DNA from: Serripes groenlandicus
Taxonomy: Eukaryota; Mollusca; Bivalvia; Cardiida; Cardiidae
DNA: 64,000 nt
Assembly: GCA_031761405.1 (NCBI GenBank)
Contig: JASEVX010000012.1
Location: 22,809,723-22,873,722 of the forward strand
Reading direction: 5' to 3'
The first letter of the stretch is position 1, and each line of letters starts with the position of its first letter. The notes under the pieces are model-generated. The model did no database searches and was not told where the DNA came from. It saw nothing but the letters and a program-made list of their open reading frames with translations. Positions 25,101 to 40,100 of the stretch are shown piece after piece. The translations under genes and the position numbers were made by a program.

Positions 25101-28100
25101 CATATGTAAATGCTACAAGCTTCCAGTGTAGTGAGTACACTTTTAACCCCCCTCCCTAACATAGATGACTTTGGACATTATTGCAGCAGACGTCTATTGA
25201 AAACAATTTAGAAAAAGTAGAAATTGGGAAAAAAGATCTGCTTTTCCTAGGAATCCGCTGTGGTTGAGTGGTTAGCATCAGCATTTGATAACCGGGCATC
25301 CTTGGTAAGATCCCCAGTCGCGGCACGAAGATCATGGTGGAGTGCCCTTGGACAAGGCACATTTACTAGCCTTATACTGGAAAACATGATTTAGTGAAAT
25401 GTTGCTGTGATTTAATTGTAATATTGTTGAAAATGGCATAAAATATCAATTAAACAAACAAACGAATGTCCTTAATGTTTTAAGATGAATGAAAATTAAA
25501 TCTTCCAATTTTCAAAATATTACACTCTTTGCTTCCCATTATTAGTCCCCTACCGGCGTGCCGAAGGGGACTATTAGGTTTGCACTCTGTCAGTCAGTCC
25601 ATCTGTCAGTCAGTCCGACAAATCAGTTTTCCGCACTTTTTTTCTACATGCATTGAGATATTGAGCTGAAATTTTGTATATGGCTTTGTAATCATGTGTC
25701 ACAGATCAAGTTCGCGTTTCATGGGATTTCGTCAATTTTTTTATGAGTTATGCCCCTTTTTGGACTTAGAATATTAATAAGTCAAAACGTGCAAACCGGT
25801 AGGGGATTATGGTATTGCTTGCAATCCTACAGTTACTTGTTTGTTAATCTTTTCACTCTTAAATTTCCCCTCATACAGAAGACCTGCACCGGACATCTTT
25901 GAAAACATCTTCGGAAATATATTGAATTTAATTTTCTATTAAGGAAAGTGTAATTATTGAATAAATTTGAAAACATTGTGGTAAAATGAGAAATTTCTCC
26001 TTTTGCCACAAATATTTCAAAAGTTGTTTGCGACAGATGCGTCAATATGCGTCTGTAAGTGGGAGAAGATAAAAGCAGACACTTGTTAAATTATAATATC
26101 AGGTAAACAACTGATTTCAAAGTTTTCTATCAAGTAATTTCCACTTTAAAAATCTGTATGAAATTTTAAGTCTGATGTTTAAAGTGTCAATCATTTTGAA
26201 ATTGTGACTTTTGAAAAAGAAAGATCAATTTTAAATTCATATCTTTCTTTTTAAAAGAACCCTGGTAGGTCAGTATATAGCTACTCAATCCGTCAATTTA
26301 GGATGAGTTTGAATCCCAGTTCAGCCAACATTTATTCTTTCTAACCTTCGATAAAAGTCAATGCGACAAGGATCATTTATCTTCCATGAATGAGCTAACA
26401 GTCTAGGTGAATAAACAGGCAGGCTTGGAAAGACTGCTGTGTCGAGTACTGGTGTGTGAAAGCCAGGAAACACATGGGTATGTTTTTTGGCCACTTCCAT
26501 ACAGTCAAATCTGTGCTAAAGACCACCTTTGTATGGCAAGTTCCTGTCTATAACAACCACACTTTTAATTTCACAATTACTCATTTTCTGTATAAATGAC
26601 CCTGCAATTAAAGACCACCTGTGAACAAAGACCAGATAGGTCTCTTCCAATTGGTGGTCTTTAAACACAGGTTGGACTGTTACTGAACAATTGTTGAAAA
26701 AAGAAATTGAGCCAAAATAAAAGATGTTTAACATCTCTTGCATTAATTTTTCAGCTGCTGCCAGTGTGTCCGGTACTTTAATTTCATCGAAAGAATTTTC
26801 AATTTCCTGGAACAGTCCAAGTCTGCAATTTTTCGAGACTGATCCTGACGTGGTTTCAACATTACTTGCAGGAAATGTGTACGTATTCATGAGGACTAGA
26901 TAAGAGGGAGAGAACAGGTCTTTCCCCCACAATATTTCTCTTATTACTCAACCAAATCATATGATGTGGGTACTCAAAAGAATTGTCTCAGTCCACAAAA
27001 TAGACAGTGAGAATAATGAATCAGTGGAACCTGTGTATAAAGACCACCCATGGGAAGGCAACATTCTGGTCTTTGTTCACAGGACTGGTGGTCTTTAATG
27101 CAGAACATGAGTAATTAGGAAACTTAAAGTGTGGTAACTAAAAGACAGGGAATTGCTATTCCAAGGAGGTTTTTATCACAGGTTTGACTGTACACTCATT
27201 TTGACAGCTTTTCAGCTGACAACTTTTGAAAACATTGTGGAAAAAGGAAAAGTTGTCAACTACATTACAAAATTGTCGATTCACTTATTGAGGTATTCTG
27301 TGTTTTTGCCAATGGGTCTTCAAAGTAATCATTCTGCTGTAGATATGGTGTTTGCCATTTGCAGGAGAATTCTGATGTCCTTGTGGCAGATAACTTTTGA
27401 AAACATGTATAGCAATGATGAACAATTAATAATTTTAATTTCATTTATTCAGTTATACCATAGTTTCCCTGGATGCTTTCAAAGTCATCTTCTGCAGATA
27501 TATTGTATGTGGGAAAGGGTCAATGACATTATTCAACATTTATTGTCTGATGTAAATCCAGTTTGAGTCCTCTCTGATAAACCCTTTCCCACGCGCAGAC
27601 ACAGACACTTTCAGACACAGCCTCTGGAGCAAACGACTTTTAAAACATTTTGTCGAAAGTAGAAATTGATCATTATGTGCAATTTCCCCTTTTGACACAA
27701 TGTTTTCAACTATATTCAACAATAATACTCTCTTTCATGGAGAATTTCAATAGTTTATTCTAGATGTTTTTAAACTCGTCTGCTGCAGATTTGTTGTATG
27801 TAGGACAGGAAAAAAGGCTGTTTTGAACATTTTATCAAGTATATAAAGGATTACTTTTTATCTATGGTAATAATGCAACTGGAAAATGATTGACTGTCAG
27901 CATTTGAGATTTAATCCAAGCCTGTAGCAGAGGTAGCAAACAAATATATAGAAGATCTCTATAAATGAAAGTAATATTTTGAAATTATCTAGTCACAATG
28001 TGTACACTTTTTAGCTCACCTGAGCTTTGCTCAAGGTGAGTTATTGTGATCGCCTTTTGTCCGGCGTCCGTCGTCCATCGTGCGTCGTCCGTCGTCCGTC

Positions 28101-31100
28101 GTGCGTCGTGCGTCAACTTCTTCTCCTCAGTAACCAGTGGGTCAATTGGGATGAAACTTCACAGAAAGCATCCTTTCAATGACCTCACCAGATTTCCTTC
28201 AAATTTTTGGGATCCATGCATAATTCTGGTTTCCATGGCAACGAAATGAAAAAAACTTAAAAATTCTTCTTCTCCCAAACTGGTTGGCAGATTTGCAAAT
28301 AATGTTGTAGAAATGTTCCTTGGATGATCCTCTGTCAGATTCCTTCAAGCCATGTTGATTTGTCGAAAAACATGGCCACCAGGGGGGCGGGGCTATTTTG
28401 CCTTATATGGCTATAGTGAAAACTTAAAAAATCTTCTTCTCCCAAACTGGTTGGCAGATTTTCAAATAATTTTGTAGAAATGCTCATTGGATGACCCTCT
28501 ATCAGATTCCTTCAAGCCATGTTGATTGGTCAAAAAACATGGCCGCCAGGGGGCGGGGCTATTTTGCCTTATATGGCTATAGTGAAAACTTAAAAAATCT
28601 TCTCCTCCGAATGTGTCGGGCCGATTTTCAAATAATTTTGTAGAAATGTTCCTTGGATGACCCTCTATCAAATTCCTTCAAGCCATGTTGATGGTAAAAA
28701 AACATGGACGCCAGGGGGGGCAGGTCTATTTTGCCTTATATGGCTATTGTGAAAACTTAAAAAAATCTTCTTCTCCAAAAGTGTCGGGCCGATTTTCAAA
28801 TAATTTTGTAGGAATGTTCCTAGGGTGACCCTCTATCAGATTCCTTCAAGCCAAGTTGATTGGTCGGAAACTATGGCCGCCAGGGGGCGGGGCTTATATA
28901 GCTAAAGTAAAAAAAATAAAATCAGGTGAGCGATTCCAGGGCCATCATGGCCCTCTTGTTTTGCTTCAGGAGGTGTCAGAAAGCATCTAAATGTGGGAAA
29001 AGGTATTCTTGAAATGCATCAGAGTTATGAATCAAGTTTTTGAGTAAAACCAAAGTTTTCTGAATATAGGAAAAGATCTTTCATCAAACTTAACCAGTTC
29101 CTGTTCTGATGCATTGACAACCTTTTAAAAAACACTGTGACAAAAGGAGAAGTTGCTCAAAAGGAGCAATTTCACCTTCTGCCACAATGTTTTCACCTTT
29201 TTTTCAGTAACTATACTTTCATTTATAGCTATTTTCCAGCATAGTGCTAAGATGTTTTGAAAGTCTTCTGCTGCAGGTTTGTTGTATGTGGGAAAGGGGT
29301 TAAGTTAAAATTTATTTCATTGAAACAGTATCTTTGAGATCACATGTGTGACAACCACTGGAGCCGCTACATTAACAAAAACACAAAACGATCTCATAGT
29401 TGCCGGTAATGCCACAGTAGCGTACACGGTAACATTTGTCGAGGCAGACGGAGTCATAGCCGGGACGACTTATGAATGTTCTATCACCATGGAGCTGAAT
29501 GGATACGTTAGTGGGAAAAGTGAACCGGTATTTTTAACGACTGCTGATGATACAGGTTAGGGTTGGATTTTATTTATAATTAACCCTTTTCCTCATACGA
29601 CAGTTCTGCAGCAGACGACTTTGAACATATTTGTTAAAAAAATAGAGAATCTCTATAATTGAATGGATAACCTATGACTAAAAGTGGAAAACATTGTGGC
29701 AAAAGGAGAAATTGCTCGTTTTGAGCAATTTCTTCTTATGTCACTTTGTTTTCTAAAAGCCGTCTGCTGCGAAGGCGTCAGAAAGAGTCTATAATTATGA
29801 GGGAAAGGGTTAACCTTCCCTTTCCTACATACAATAAATCAGCAGCTAACAACTTAGAAAACATCTAGGAAAAATAAGGAAAATCTCTATAAAAGAAAAT
29901 TTAGTTATTGACAAAAGTTGAAAACATTGTGGCAAAATGAGAAAATGCAATTTATGACCAGTTTCTACTTTTCACAAAAGTGGTCATCTTGGAAAAATTG
30001 TGATCCTTCTCTTTTGTCCCAGTGGATGTCTGTCCCCTTCGCCAAGTAGCTCAGTCTGGCTGTCAATCCAAGTTCAATTCCCAGCTTTGCCAATATTCTT
30101 TAAGACATTTGACAAAAGTCAATGCGACACACATCATTTGTCTTCCAACAATGGGCTAAAAGTCTATGTGGAAAAGCAGCCAGGTGCTTGGACAGACCAT
30201 GGTGTGGAGATCTGGCGTGAAAACACCAGGAAGCACATTGATAGGTGAACTTGTCATGTGAACTTGTCAAATTGTTGAATGCGGTGTTAAACCATAATCA
30301 ATCAATCAGTCTGTCTGTCTGCCACATTGATATTTACTAGGTTATGATTGCTAGAAATAGGCAGACGACTTAGTCATTTGTACCTTTGATCCTTCTTGAT
30401 TGCTTTTTAGCTCACCTGAGCTTTGCTCAAGGTGAGTTATTGTGATCGCCTTTTGTCCGGCGTCCGTCGTGCGTCGTTCGTCGTGCGTCGTGCGTCGTGC
30501 GTCAACTTCTTCTCCTCAGTAACCAGTGGGTCAATTTGGATGAAACTTCACAGAAAGCATCCTCTCAATGACCTCACCAGAATTCCTTCAAATTTTTGGG
30601 ATCCATGCAAAATTCTGGTTTCCATGGCAACGAAACTGAAAAAACTTCAAAATTCTTCTTCTCCCAAACTGGTTGGCAGATTTTCAAATAATTTTGTAGA
30701 AATGTTCCTTAGATGACCCTCTATCAGATTCCTTCAAGCCATGTTGATTGGTCGAAAAACATGGCCGCCAGGGGGGGGCGGGGCTATTTTGCCTTATATG
30801 GCTATAGTGAAAACTTAAAAAATCTTCTCCTCCGAAAGTGTCAGGCCGATTTTCAAATAATTTTGTAGAAATGTTCCTTGGGTGACCCTCTATCAGATTC
30901 CTTCAAGCCATGTTGATTGGTCGAAAAACATGGCCGCCAGGGCGGGGCTATTTTGCCTTATATGGCTATAGTGCAAACTTAAAAAATCTTCTCCTCCAAA
31001 AGTGTCAGGCCGATTTTCAAATAATTTTTTAGAAATGTTCCTTGGGTGACCCTCTATCAGATTCCTTCAAGCCATGTTGATTGGTCAAAAAACATGGCCG

Positions 31101-34100
31101 CCAGGGGGCGGGGCTATTTTGCCTTTTATGGCTATAGTGAACACGTAAAAAATCTTCTCAACCGAAAGTGTCAGGCCGATTTTCAAATAATTTTGTAGAA
31201 ATGTTCCTTGGGTGACCCTCTATCAGATTCCTTCAAGCCATGTTGATTGGTCGAAAAACATGGCCGCCAGGGCGGGGCTATTTTGCCTTATATGGCTATA
31301 GTGCGAACTTAAAAAATCTTCTCCTCCAAAAGTGTCAGGCCGATTTTCAAATAATTTTTTAGAAATGTTCCTTGGGTGACCCTCTATCAGATTCCTTCAA
31401 GCCATGTTGATTGGTCAAAAAACATGGCCGCCAGGGGGCGGGGCTATTTTGCCTTTTATGGCTATAGTGAACACTTAAAAAATCTTCTCCTCCATAAGTG
31501 TCGGGCCGATTTTTAAATAATTTTGTAGAAATGTTCCTTGGGTGACCCTCTATCAGATTCCTGCAAGCCATGTTGATTGGTCGAAAAACTTGGCTGCCAG
31601 GGGGCGGGGCTATTTTGCCTTATATGGCCAAAGTGAAAACTTAAAACATCTTCTCCTCCGAAAGTGTGTGGCTGATTTTCAAATAATTTTGTAAAAACGT
31701 TCCTTGGATGACCCTCTATCAGATTCCTTCAAGCCATGTTGATTGGTCGAAAAACATGGCCGCCAGGGGGGCGGGGCTATTTTGCCTTATATGGCTATAG
31801 TGAAAACTTAAAAAATCTTCTTCTCCGAAAGTGTCAGACCGATTTTCAAATAATTTTGTAGAAATGTTCCTTGGATGACCCACTTTCAGATTCCTTCAAG
31901 CCATGTTGATTGGTAAAAAAACATGGCCGCCAGTGGGCAGGGCTATTTTGCCTTATATGGCTATAGTGAAAACTTAAAACATCTTCTCCTCCAAAAGTGT
32001 CTGGCCGATTTTCAAATAATTTTGTAGAAATGTTCCTAGGGTGACCCTCTATCAGATTCCTTCAATCCAAGTTGATTGGTCGGAAACTATGGCTGCCAGG
32101 GGGCGGGGCTTATATAGCTAAAGTGAAAAAAAAATATTAGGTGAGCGATTCCAGGGCCATCATGGCCCTCTTGTTGTAGAAGACTTTTGAATTTTCTATA
32201 CAGTAATCAAAGAACTGATCGTGTTTAGATCATCAATTTACCAGAGTAATTTCTTTCCCTTATACCTTCATCACAGACAGCAAATAGCAGATGCCTTTGA
32301 AAACATGGAGTCTAACATATGAAAACTCTCTCTAGATAAAAGAACAATTATTGAATAAAGTTGAAAATATTGATGCAAAAGGAGAAATTGCTCATTATGA
32401 GCAATTTTCCCTTTTGCGACAATGTTTTCAAAAGTCATCTGCTGCAAACCTGTCAGAAAACGTCTATATGTGGGAATGGGTTAGATGAAACTATTGTCCC
32501 CTTGTAAGTAAATGACTTGTAAATCCAACACAAGGGATTTCACCTTTTCCAACAATATCTTCAACTTGAATTTACAAAAAAAATACTTCCAATTTTCGTA
32601 TGTGACAATTTCCAAGAATTATCTGTATTAATTTTATCTTATTTCAGTCACGCCTGCTACACCGGGTACCAACGACCTCGTGCTGGACATAATGTATTAT
32701 GATTTTAGTCGTAGCCATGCAGATTTTTGGGACACAGGTTACGTCACGATTACGAATCCAACCTACGTACCGAGTCCATACGGGGCATGGCTGGCAGCTT
32801 CGACAACTCCGACAGCAGATACATTTTCCACATGGTTCCGGAATGATAATGTCGGAAGTAACAACATCGAGTTGAATGATACATTGATCCTCGCGCACCA
32901 GTCGGATTCGTCTAAGCTGTAATTTCTTTTCTTTTTTCCCACATGCAACCACATTTTGATCAATCTGACTTGAATTCACTGTAGGAGAAATTGCTAATAC
33001 TGAGCATTTGCCACAATGTTTTCAACTCTATAAAATGATGTTACTCTAATTCTGATTGTTCATTGAATTTGCCTAGATAATTAAGTCACCTGCAGATTTG
33101 TTGTTTGTCACTTTTTAGCTCACCTGAGCTTTGCTCAAGGTGAGTTATTGTGATCGCCTTTTGTCCGGCGTCCGTCGTGCGTCGTCCGTCGTGCGTCAAC
33201 TTCTTCTCCTCAGTAACCAGTGGGTCAATTTGGATGAAACTTCACAGAAAGCATCCTCTCAATGACCTCACCAGAATTCCTTCAAATTTTTGGGATCCAT
33301 GCAAAATTCTGGTTTCCATGGCAACGAAACCGAAAAAACTTCAAAATTCTTCTTCTCCCAAATTGGTAGGCAGATTTTCAAATAATTTTGTAGAAATGTT
33401 CCTTGGATGACCCTCTATCAGATTCCTTCAAGCCGTGTTGATTGGTCGAAAAACATGGCCGCCAGGGGGGGGCGGGGCAATTTTGCCTTATATGGCTATA
33501 GTGAAAACTTAAAAAATCTTCTCCTCCGAAAGTGTAAGGCCGATTTTCAAATAATTTTGTAGAAATGTTCCTTGGGTGACCCTCTATCAGATTCCTTCAA
33601 GCCATGTTGATTGGTCGAAAAACATGGCCGCCAGGGGGGGCGGGGCTATTTTGCCTTATATGTCTATAGTGCAAACTTAAAAAATCTTCTCCTCCAAAAG
33701 TGTCAGGCCGATTTTCAAATAATTTTGTAGAAATGTTCCTTGGGTGATCCTCTATCAAATTCCTTCAAGCCATGTTGATTGGTCAAAAAACATGGCCGCC
33801 AGGGGGCGGGGCTATTTTGCCTTTTATGGCTATAATGAAAACTTAAAAAATCTTCTCCTCCATAAGTGTCAAGGCGATTTTCAAATAATTTTGTAGAAAT
33901 GTTCCTTGGGTGACCCTCTATCAGATTCCTTCAAGCAATGTTGATTGGTCGAAAAACATGGCCGCCAGGGGGTGGGGGCTATTTTGCCTTATATGGCCAA
34001 AGTGAAAACTTAAAAAATCTTCAACATCTTCTCCTCAGTAACCAGTGGGTCAATTGGGATGAAACTTCACAGAAAGCCTCCTCTTAATGACCTCACCAGA

Positions 34101-37100
34101 ATTCCTTCAAATTTTAGGGATCCATGCAGAATTGCAGGTTTCCATGGCAACGAAACGAAAAAAAACTTCAAAATTCTTCTTCTCCCAAACTGGTTGGCAG
34201 ATTTTCAAATAATTTTGTAGAAATGTTCCTTGGATGACCCTCTACCAGATTCCTTCAAGCCATGTTGATTGGTCGAAAAACATGGCCGCCAGGGGGGTGG
34301 GGCTATTTTGCCTTATATGGCTATAGAGAAAACTTAAAAAATCTTTTCCTCCGAAAGTGTCAGGCTGATTTTCAAATGATTTTGTAGAAATGTTCCTTGG
34401 GTGACCCTCTATCAGATTCCTTCAAGCCATGTTGATTGGTCGAAAAACATGGCCGCCAGGGGGGGGGGGCTATTTTGCCTTATATGGCTATAGTGCAAAC
34501 TTAAAAAATCTTCTTCTCCAAAAGTGTCGGCCCGATTTTCAAATAATTTTGTAGAAATGTTCCTTGGATGACCCGCTTTCAGATTCCTTCAAGCCATGTT
34601 GATTGGTCAAAAAACATGGCCGCCAGTAGGCAGGGCTATTTTAGATTATATGGCTATAGTGAAAACTTAAAAATTCTTCTCCTCCAAAAGTATCTGGCCG
34701 ATTTTCAAATAATTTTGTTGAAATGTTCCTAGGGTGACCCTCTATCAGATTCCTTCACGCCAAGTTGATTGGTCGGAAACTATGGCTGCCAGGGGGTGAG
34801 GCTTATATAGCTTAAGTGAAAAAAAAAAAAAAAATCAGGTGAGCGATTCAAGGGCCATCATGGCCCTCTTGTTTTTCTTTTCTATAGAAATATTTTTCCT
34901 TCTGTATTTCTTTTGTTATTTAAAATTATCTTACATACCTTTATGGTAAACATGTATTTTTTTGCTTTTGTGCTCTTTTCTGCAGATATTTCCAAATTTG
35001 AAAAATCTTAATCACATCAAATATGCATACAACTTAGAAAACATCTCATTCTTAAATGACATAATGAGTGTAGTTCCTTTTTCAATTGCATAGTTTCATC
35101 ATGTTTGTATAACATAAGCAATGACATGTGTGATAATAAAACAATTGTATAAAAAGTAATAAAAAAAATATTGAAAGTGCAAATATGAACATATTTCATT
35201 ATCCACTACAAACTATTGTGTTAGTTTTTATAAGAATGATCCATGAGTCTTTTTCTGTTTTCAAATGATTTAATACACTATAAATTATACTTTTTATAGG
35301 TATTGGTCAGACTCCTTCTTCCCCGTGGATGGCAAAGGTTTCACGTCCGAATCACAGCAGGATTGTTCTGGAACATTCCGGAACTTTGGGTAAGAACATC
35401 TTTACAGTTTCCTTCATTTAGATGACTGTTTGTCGTCTCTGTAGCCAACAACAAAGAGAAGTGCAATCCCAAATTTTCAATATAACTTAACCCTTTCCCA
35501 CAGGCCGAGCCCTGGCAGCTCAGTTGGTAACGACGTGGGCTGTCAATCCAGGGGTTGTGAGTTGGAGCACCAGCTTGGCCAACACTTTTTCTGTCGTTTG
35601 ACAAGCAACATTCGTGTTCCACCAATGGGCTCACAATCTATGTGGCAAAGCAGCTAGTTGCTTGGAAAGATTGTTGTGTGGATTATTGGTGTGTGAAAAA
35701 CCAGGAAACACATGAGTAGGTGAACTGGCCGCCGCGATATGACTGAAAGATTTGTGAAAATGGTGTTAATCCCCAATCAATCAATCAATATGTTGCTTTG
35801 CAGGTTTACTAGTGTTATCCATGCTGGTTTGGTGTATTCTGGAACAGAGATTATCACGCTGGCGGGTGGGGAGGCATTGTGGTTATACATCAATAAAATA
35901 CAATTGGTGGAATTTCTTTCCACTGGTTCCTCGACTTCAAACTGTTTTGTATTAGATCTGTCGACAGCTACTTCTCCAGGTATGTTAACTCTTTCCTTCA
36001 TACATAGGTTTTAGATGCATCTGCAGAAAACAACTTTCGAAAACATTGTGGCAAAACTGAAAAATTGCCTCAATGTTTACAGCTCTTTTCAATAATTTTC
36101 CAAAATTTTGTGAATACATTTTCAAAGTCGACTGCAGATTTGCTGTATGTTGGAAAGGGTTAAACCCTTTCCTGATACAGAAAACTTTTGATGTTTCTTA
36201 GCAGACGATTTTTGAAACTGCTCATTATGAGCAAAATTTTTATTTTGCTTCAATGTTTTTCTTTTTTCAATATTTAAATACACGTTCATTTACAGATTTT
36301 TTCTTTCCTATGTTTTCCATAGTTTAACCTAGATTATTTCAATGTCATCTGCTTTAGCTTTTTGTTGCTAGTAGGAAAGGGTTAACTCTTGACATTTTGA
36401 AACTTTTATTATAAAATTGCCTAGATGTTTTCAAAATATTAATATTGCAGAAATGTAGTATGTGGGTTAATTTTTACATTAATTTTTATAACACAGGTGG
36501 ATCTGTCACTCCACAAGTAGGAACCCTATCCAGTGGTACATGTACAAGCCTTGTGGCATCCTCAAGTACAATAAATTTGGCACTAGAGGTAAGACCAAGT
36601 AAAAACAATTTCTTGGGTAAAGAATCGTTAATTTTTTAGTTCTTCTGTTTTTCGAAGAAAAAGAGTCTGTCTATTGTGAATTTGTGCTAACCTTTGCTTC
36701 GGTGTCTGTGTCTTTTGGGTCGTCACAAAATGTTAACCCAACCTCATAACATAAGTCACTTAACCCTTTCCCACTTGCAGACGCATTCCGACGCATTTGC
36801 AGCAGACGTCTTTTGAAAACATAGTGACAAAAGAAGAAATTGCACAGAACGTGCAATTTCTCCTTTTGTCACAATGTTTTCCACTTTTTGTCATAGGTTA
36901 TCCATTTAATTATTGAGATTTTCTATGTTTTGACAAAATACGTTCAAAGTCGTCTGCTGCAGAATTGTCTATGTGGGAAAGGGTTAACTCTGGCTTTCAT
37001 AATTATTCAGTAATGCCCCGTTTCCGACTTGGGAAAAAAGGCAGACAAATGTTGGCGTTCGCTCCGCAGTGCTCTCATGTTTCAGATATTGCCATTTCCC

Positions 37101-40100
37101 ACATGTAGATGCATTTGTAAGATTTGAAGCAATGTTGCAAAAGAAGAAATTGCTCATAATGAGCAATTTCTTCTTTGATAACAATGTGTTCTACTTGGAT
37201 AATTTTACTTTTGTTTATAGAGAAAGTTTCTATGTTTTTGACTGGATGATCTCAAAGGCGTTTGTTGCAAACTTGCCATAATTTGCTTTCCAGCTGTTTC
37301 TATCCACTATTTCTCTATTTTCAAAAGTCTATGATGTAAAGTAGCCAGTTGCCTGGCAATATTGTTGTGGGAAGATCTGGCATGAGAGAATCAGGAAACA
37401 CATGGTTTGCTGTATTGGTGACACAGCTATAACTGAAATCATGTTGAATATCACTTTCCCACATATGAAAAATCTGCAGCAGTCAACTTCAAAAACCTCC
37501 ATGAAATAAATCTCTATACAGTCAAACTTGTGTTAGCAGTCACCACTATTAAGCAGCCAACTTGTATATAGCAGCCACTTGAAGATTTGCCAAAGCAACA
37601 TTTACGTCTTAATTTGACTTGTTTTAAGCAGCCACCTGTGTTCAGCAGCCAAATTGTGACTGCTTGAGACAAGTTTGAATGTATTTGAAAATATTATATA
37701 TATAATAGAATTGAAAATATTATATATATAATAGAGTTGAAAATATATTTGCTCATTATGAGCAATTTCTCCTTTTGCCACAATGTTTTCAAAAGTCATC
37801 TGCTGCAGTAGCAACAGAAAGTGCTTGTATGTGGAAAAGGGTTAAACTCTAAAAAATCAATCATCTTTGTACTCACTAGGTGGGAGTGACCTATCATTTT
37901 GACCTGTTCCATGCTGAGACACGGCTCTGCTCCTCAGCATTTTTACTGCACCTGCAGGGAACCATCCTCAGTCAAAATTTCAGTGCATATGCACCGGTGG
38001 ATTATGATATTGGGACTGATGAAGATACGGAAGTGGGGGATATCGTGTCGACAATCAGTTTGTCTGATGATTTCTCAACCGGCAGTTACCAACTTACTTT
38101 GGAGTCTGGTATGTATGCAGATTTGAATTTGATTTGAATTTTTAGCTCGCCTCACAGGAAGTGATCATGGTGAGTTTTTGTGATCGCCTTTTGTCCGTCG
38201 TTCATCGTCTGTCGCCAACAATTTGCTTTATAACACAATTATCAACCAATCTGCATGAAACTTATTCAGTTTGTTTGTCTTGCTGATTTCTAGGCCAAGT
38301 TCGTATATGAGTCATGTCAGGTCAAAATCTGGATGATCTGAACCTTCACTATTTAGAAATGCCACATTTTACCTTTTTCGCAGAGGCAAGCTCAATTATA
38401 ATCCTTTCCAACATGGAAGATATACATAGGTCGGGTTAAACATAGAATTTCAAGGGAAAATAAAATTGACTTAAAATATTTGAATGCAATAGCTTAAGAT
38501 TACCTTTATTTCAAATGCAGATTCATTTTGATGCATGGGATCCATGACGCTCTACCACTGCAACACTGTCCTCCATAAAGTGTGAATTTCCCAACATAAT
38601 TAAAATATTAACCAAGCCAAGCTAATAATTAATTGCCTTACCTTAACACAAAATGATTATTGTGCAATTAAGAAACTGGCATTCCCACACTTAATGTCTG
38701 GATTTTGGAACTGTAAAAAAATGTTTACTTTTACAGGAAATGAAGATCGCCGATTTGATATTGAGGACAATTCCTACACGTTTACGCCAAGTACACCCAC
38801 CGTCAACTATACAAATATGACAGACATTGATGGGAATATGTTTTCTTTTGTCGGTAGGTCTCTTTAATCCCTTTGCACATGTAGATTCATTTTGATGTAT
38901 ATCCAGTAGGTAACTTTTGAAAACCTTGTTGCAAAATAAGATATTTCTCATAATATGCAATTTCTCCTTTCGCAAAATGTTAACAACTGTAATATTATAC
39001 AAACATTGATAAAGATTTTTCATAAATTTTCAACATTTCTGCCTAGATAGTATTCAAAACTTGTCTGCTGCAAAAATTAATCTGTGTAGGAAACACTTAA
39101 CCCTTTCCCACATACAACAAATCTGCAGCAGATGACTTTGAATACTAGGTGAACATTTTGAAAATTCTATAACTGCAGGTTAAAAAAAGTTGAAAACATT
39201 GTGGCAAAAGGAAAAATACTTGTTTTGAGCAATTTCTTATTTTGCAACAATGTTTTCAAAAGTCTTCTGCTGTAGAGGCGTCAAAATGAGTCTATAGGTG
39301 GGAAAGGGTTCAAGAATAGGTTGGAAGGGGATTCCAATAACTCTTTCTGAGTTACAGACCCATTTTGATGCATCAGCAGTAGAAAACATTGTGGCAAAAG
39401 CAGCAATTTCCCTTTTTGCGACAATATTATGTTCAACTCAGTTGAATAATTATACTTTCATAGAAAAATCATAGAAAAATATTTTTTAGTAAGAAGAAAT
39501 TGCTCAAGAGTGACAGAGACAGAGATAGAGAGGAAGGGGGAGATAGAGAGAGAGTAGTAAATATTTCCTATTGGAGATTATCAGTTGCGCAGATGATACA
39601 AAAATAACATCATTTATATCATAAATGACGTCGCCGGGAGTGTAATAAAGCCATTGTATAAATTGCGTATTCAACTAGTGTAATAACAATGCTACGTCAT
39701 AATGAAAAGCATTGAAAATGACCATGCTATATAGCGACGTAATATGTATTTTGCGCTAATAATCGTCGAATTGGAATTTATGATATAAATAGAATATAAC
39801 ATGAGTGGTCATTCAATACAAAATTTTATTAAACTTGTTTAATAAAATGTCGTATTGAATGACCACTCATGTAATATCCTCTATAAATAACCTCACCACT
39901 AACGTCGTGTTGCGTTGTGTTGTGGTACTGAGGAAAGTTTGTTTTTGTGTAGATATAAATGGTTTCAATAAAATATTTTTTTTCTTTACAGAATGCACTA
40001 CTCAGAGTGCTTCTGCGATCAGTCAGGTCTCAAGTTCCGAAAGTTTTGTAATCGCCACTACCTCCATAAAGATGAAACTAAAAGCGGATCTAGATTACGA

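Noticed and set aside
30423..30716. 97-codon frame with RRASFVVRRASC repeats, also at 28046 and 33150
   Set aside because: The frame starts in the GTCGTGCGTC microsatellite of the pearl-like elements and is shared by all copies; repeat-encoded, without codon conservation.
32644..32979. 111-codon minus-strand frame with several cysteines
   Set aside because: Antisense shadow of exon 12, whose + frame has fibro-slime motifs and proper splice sites.
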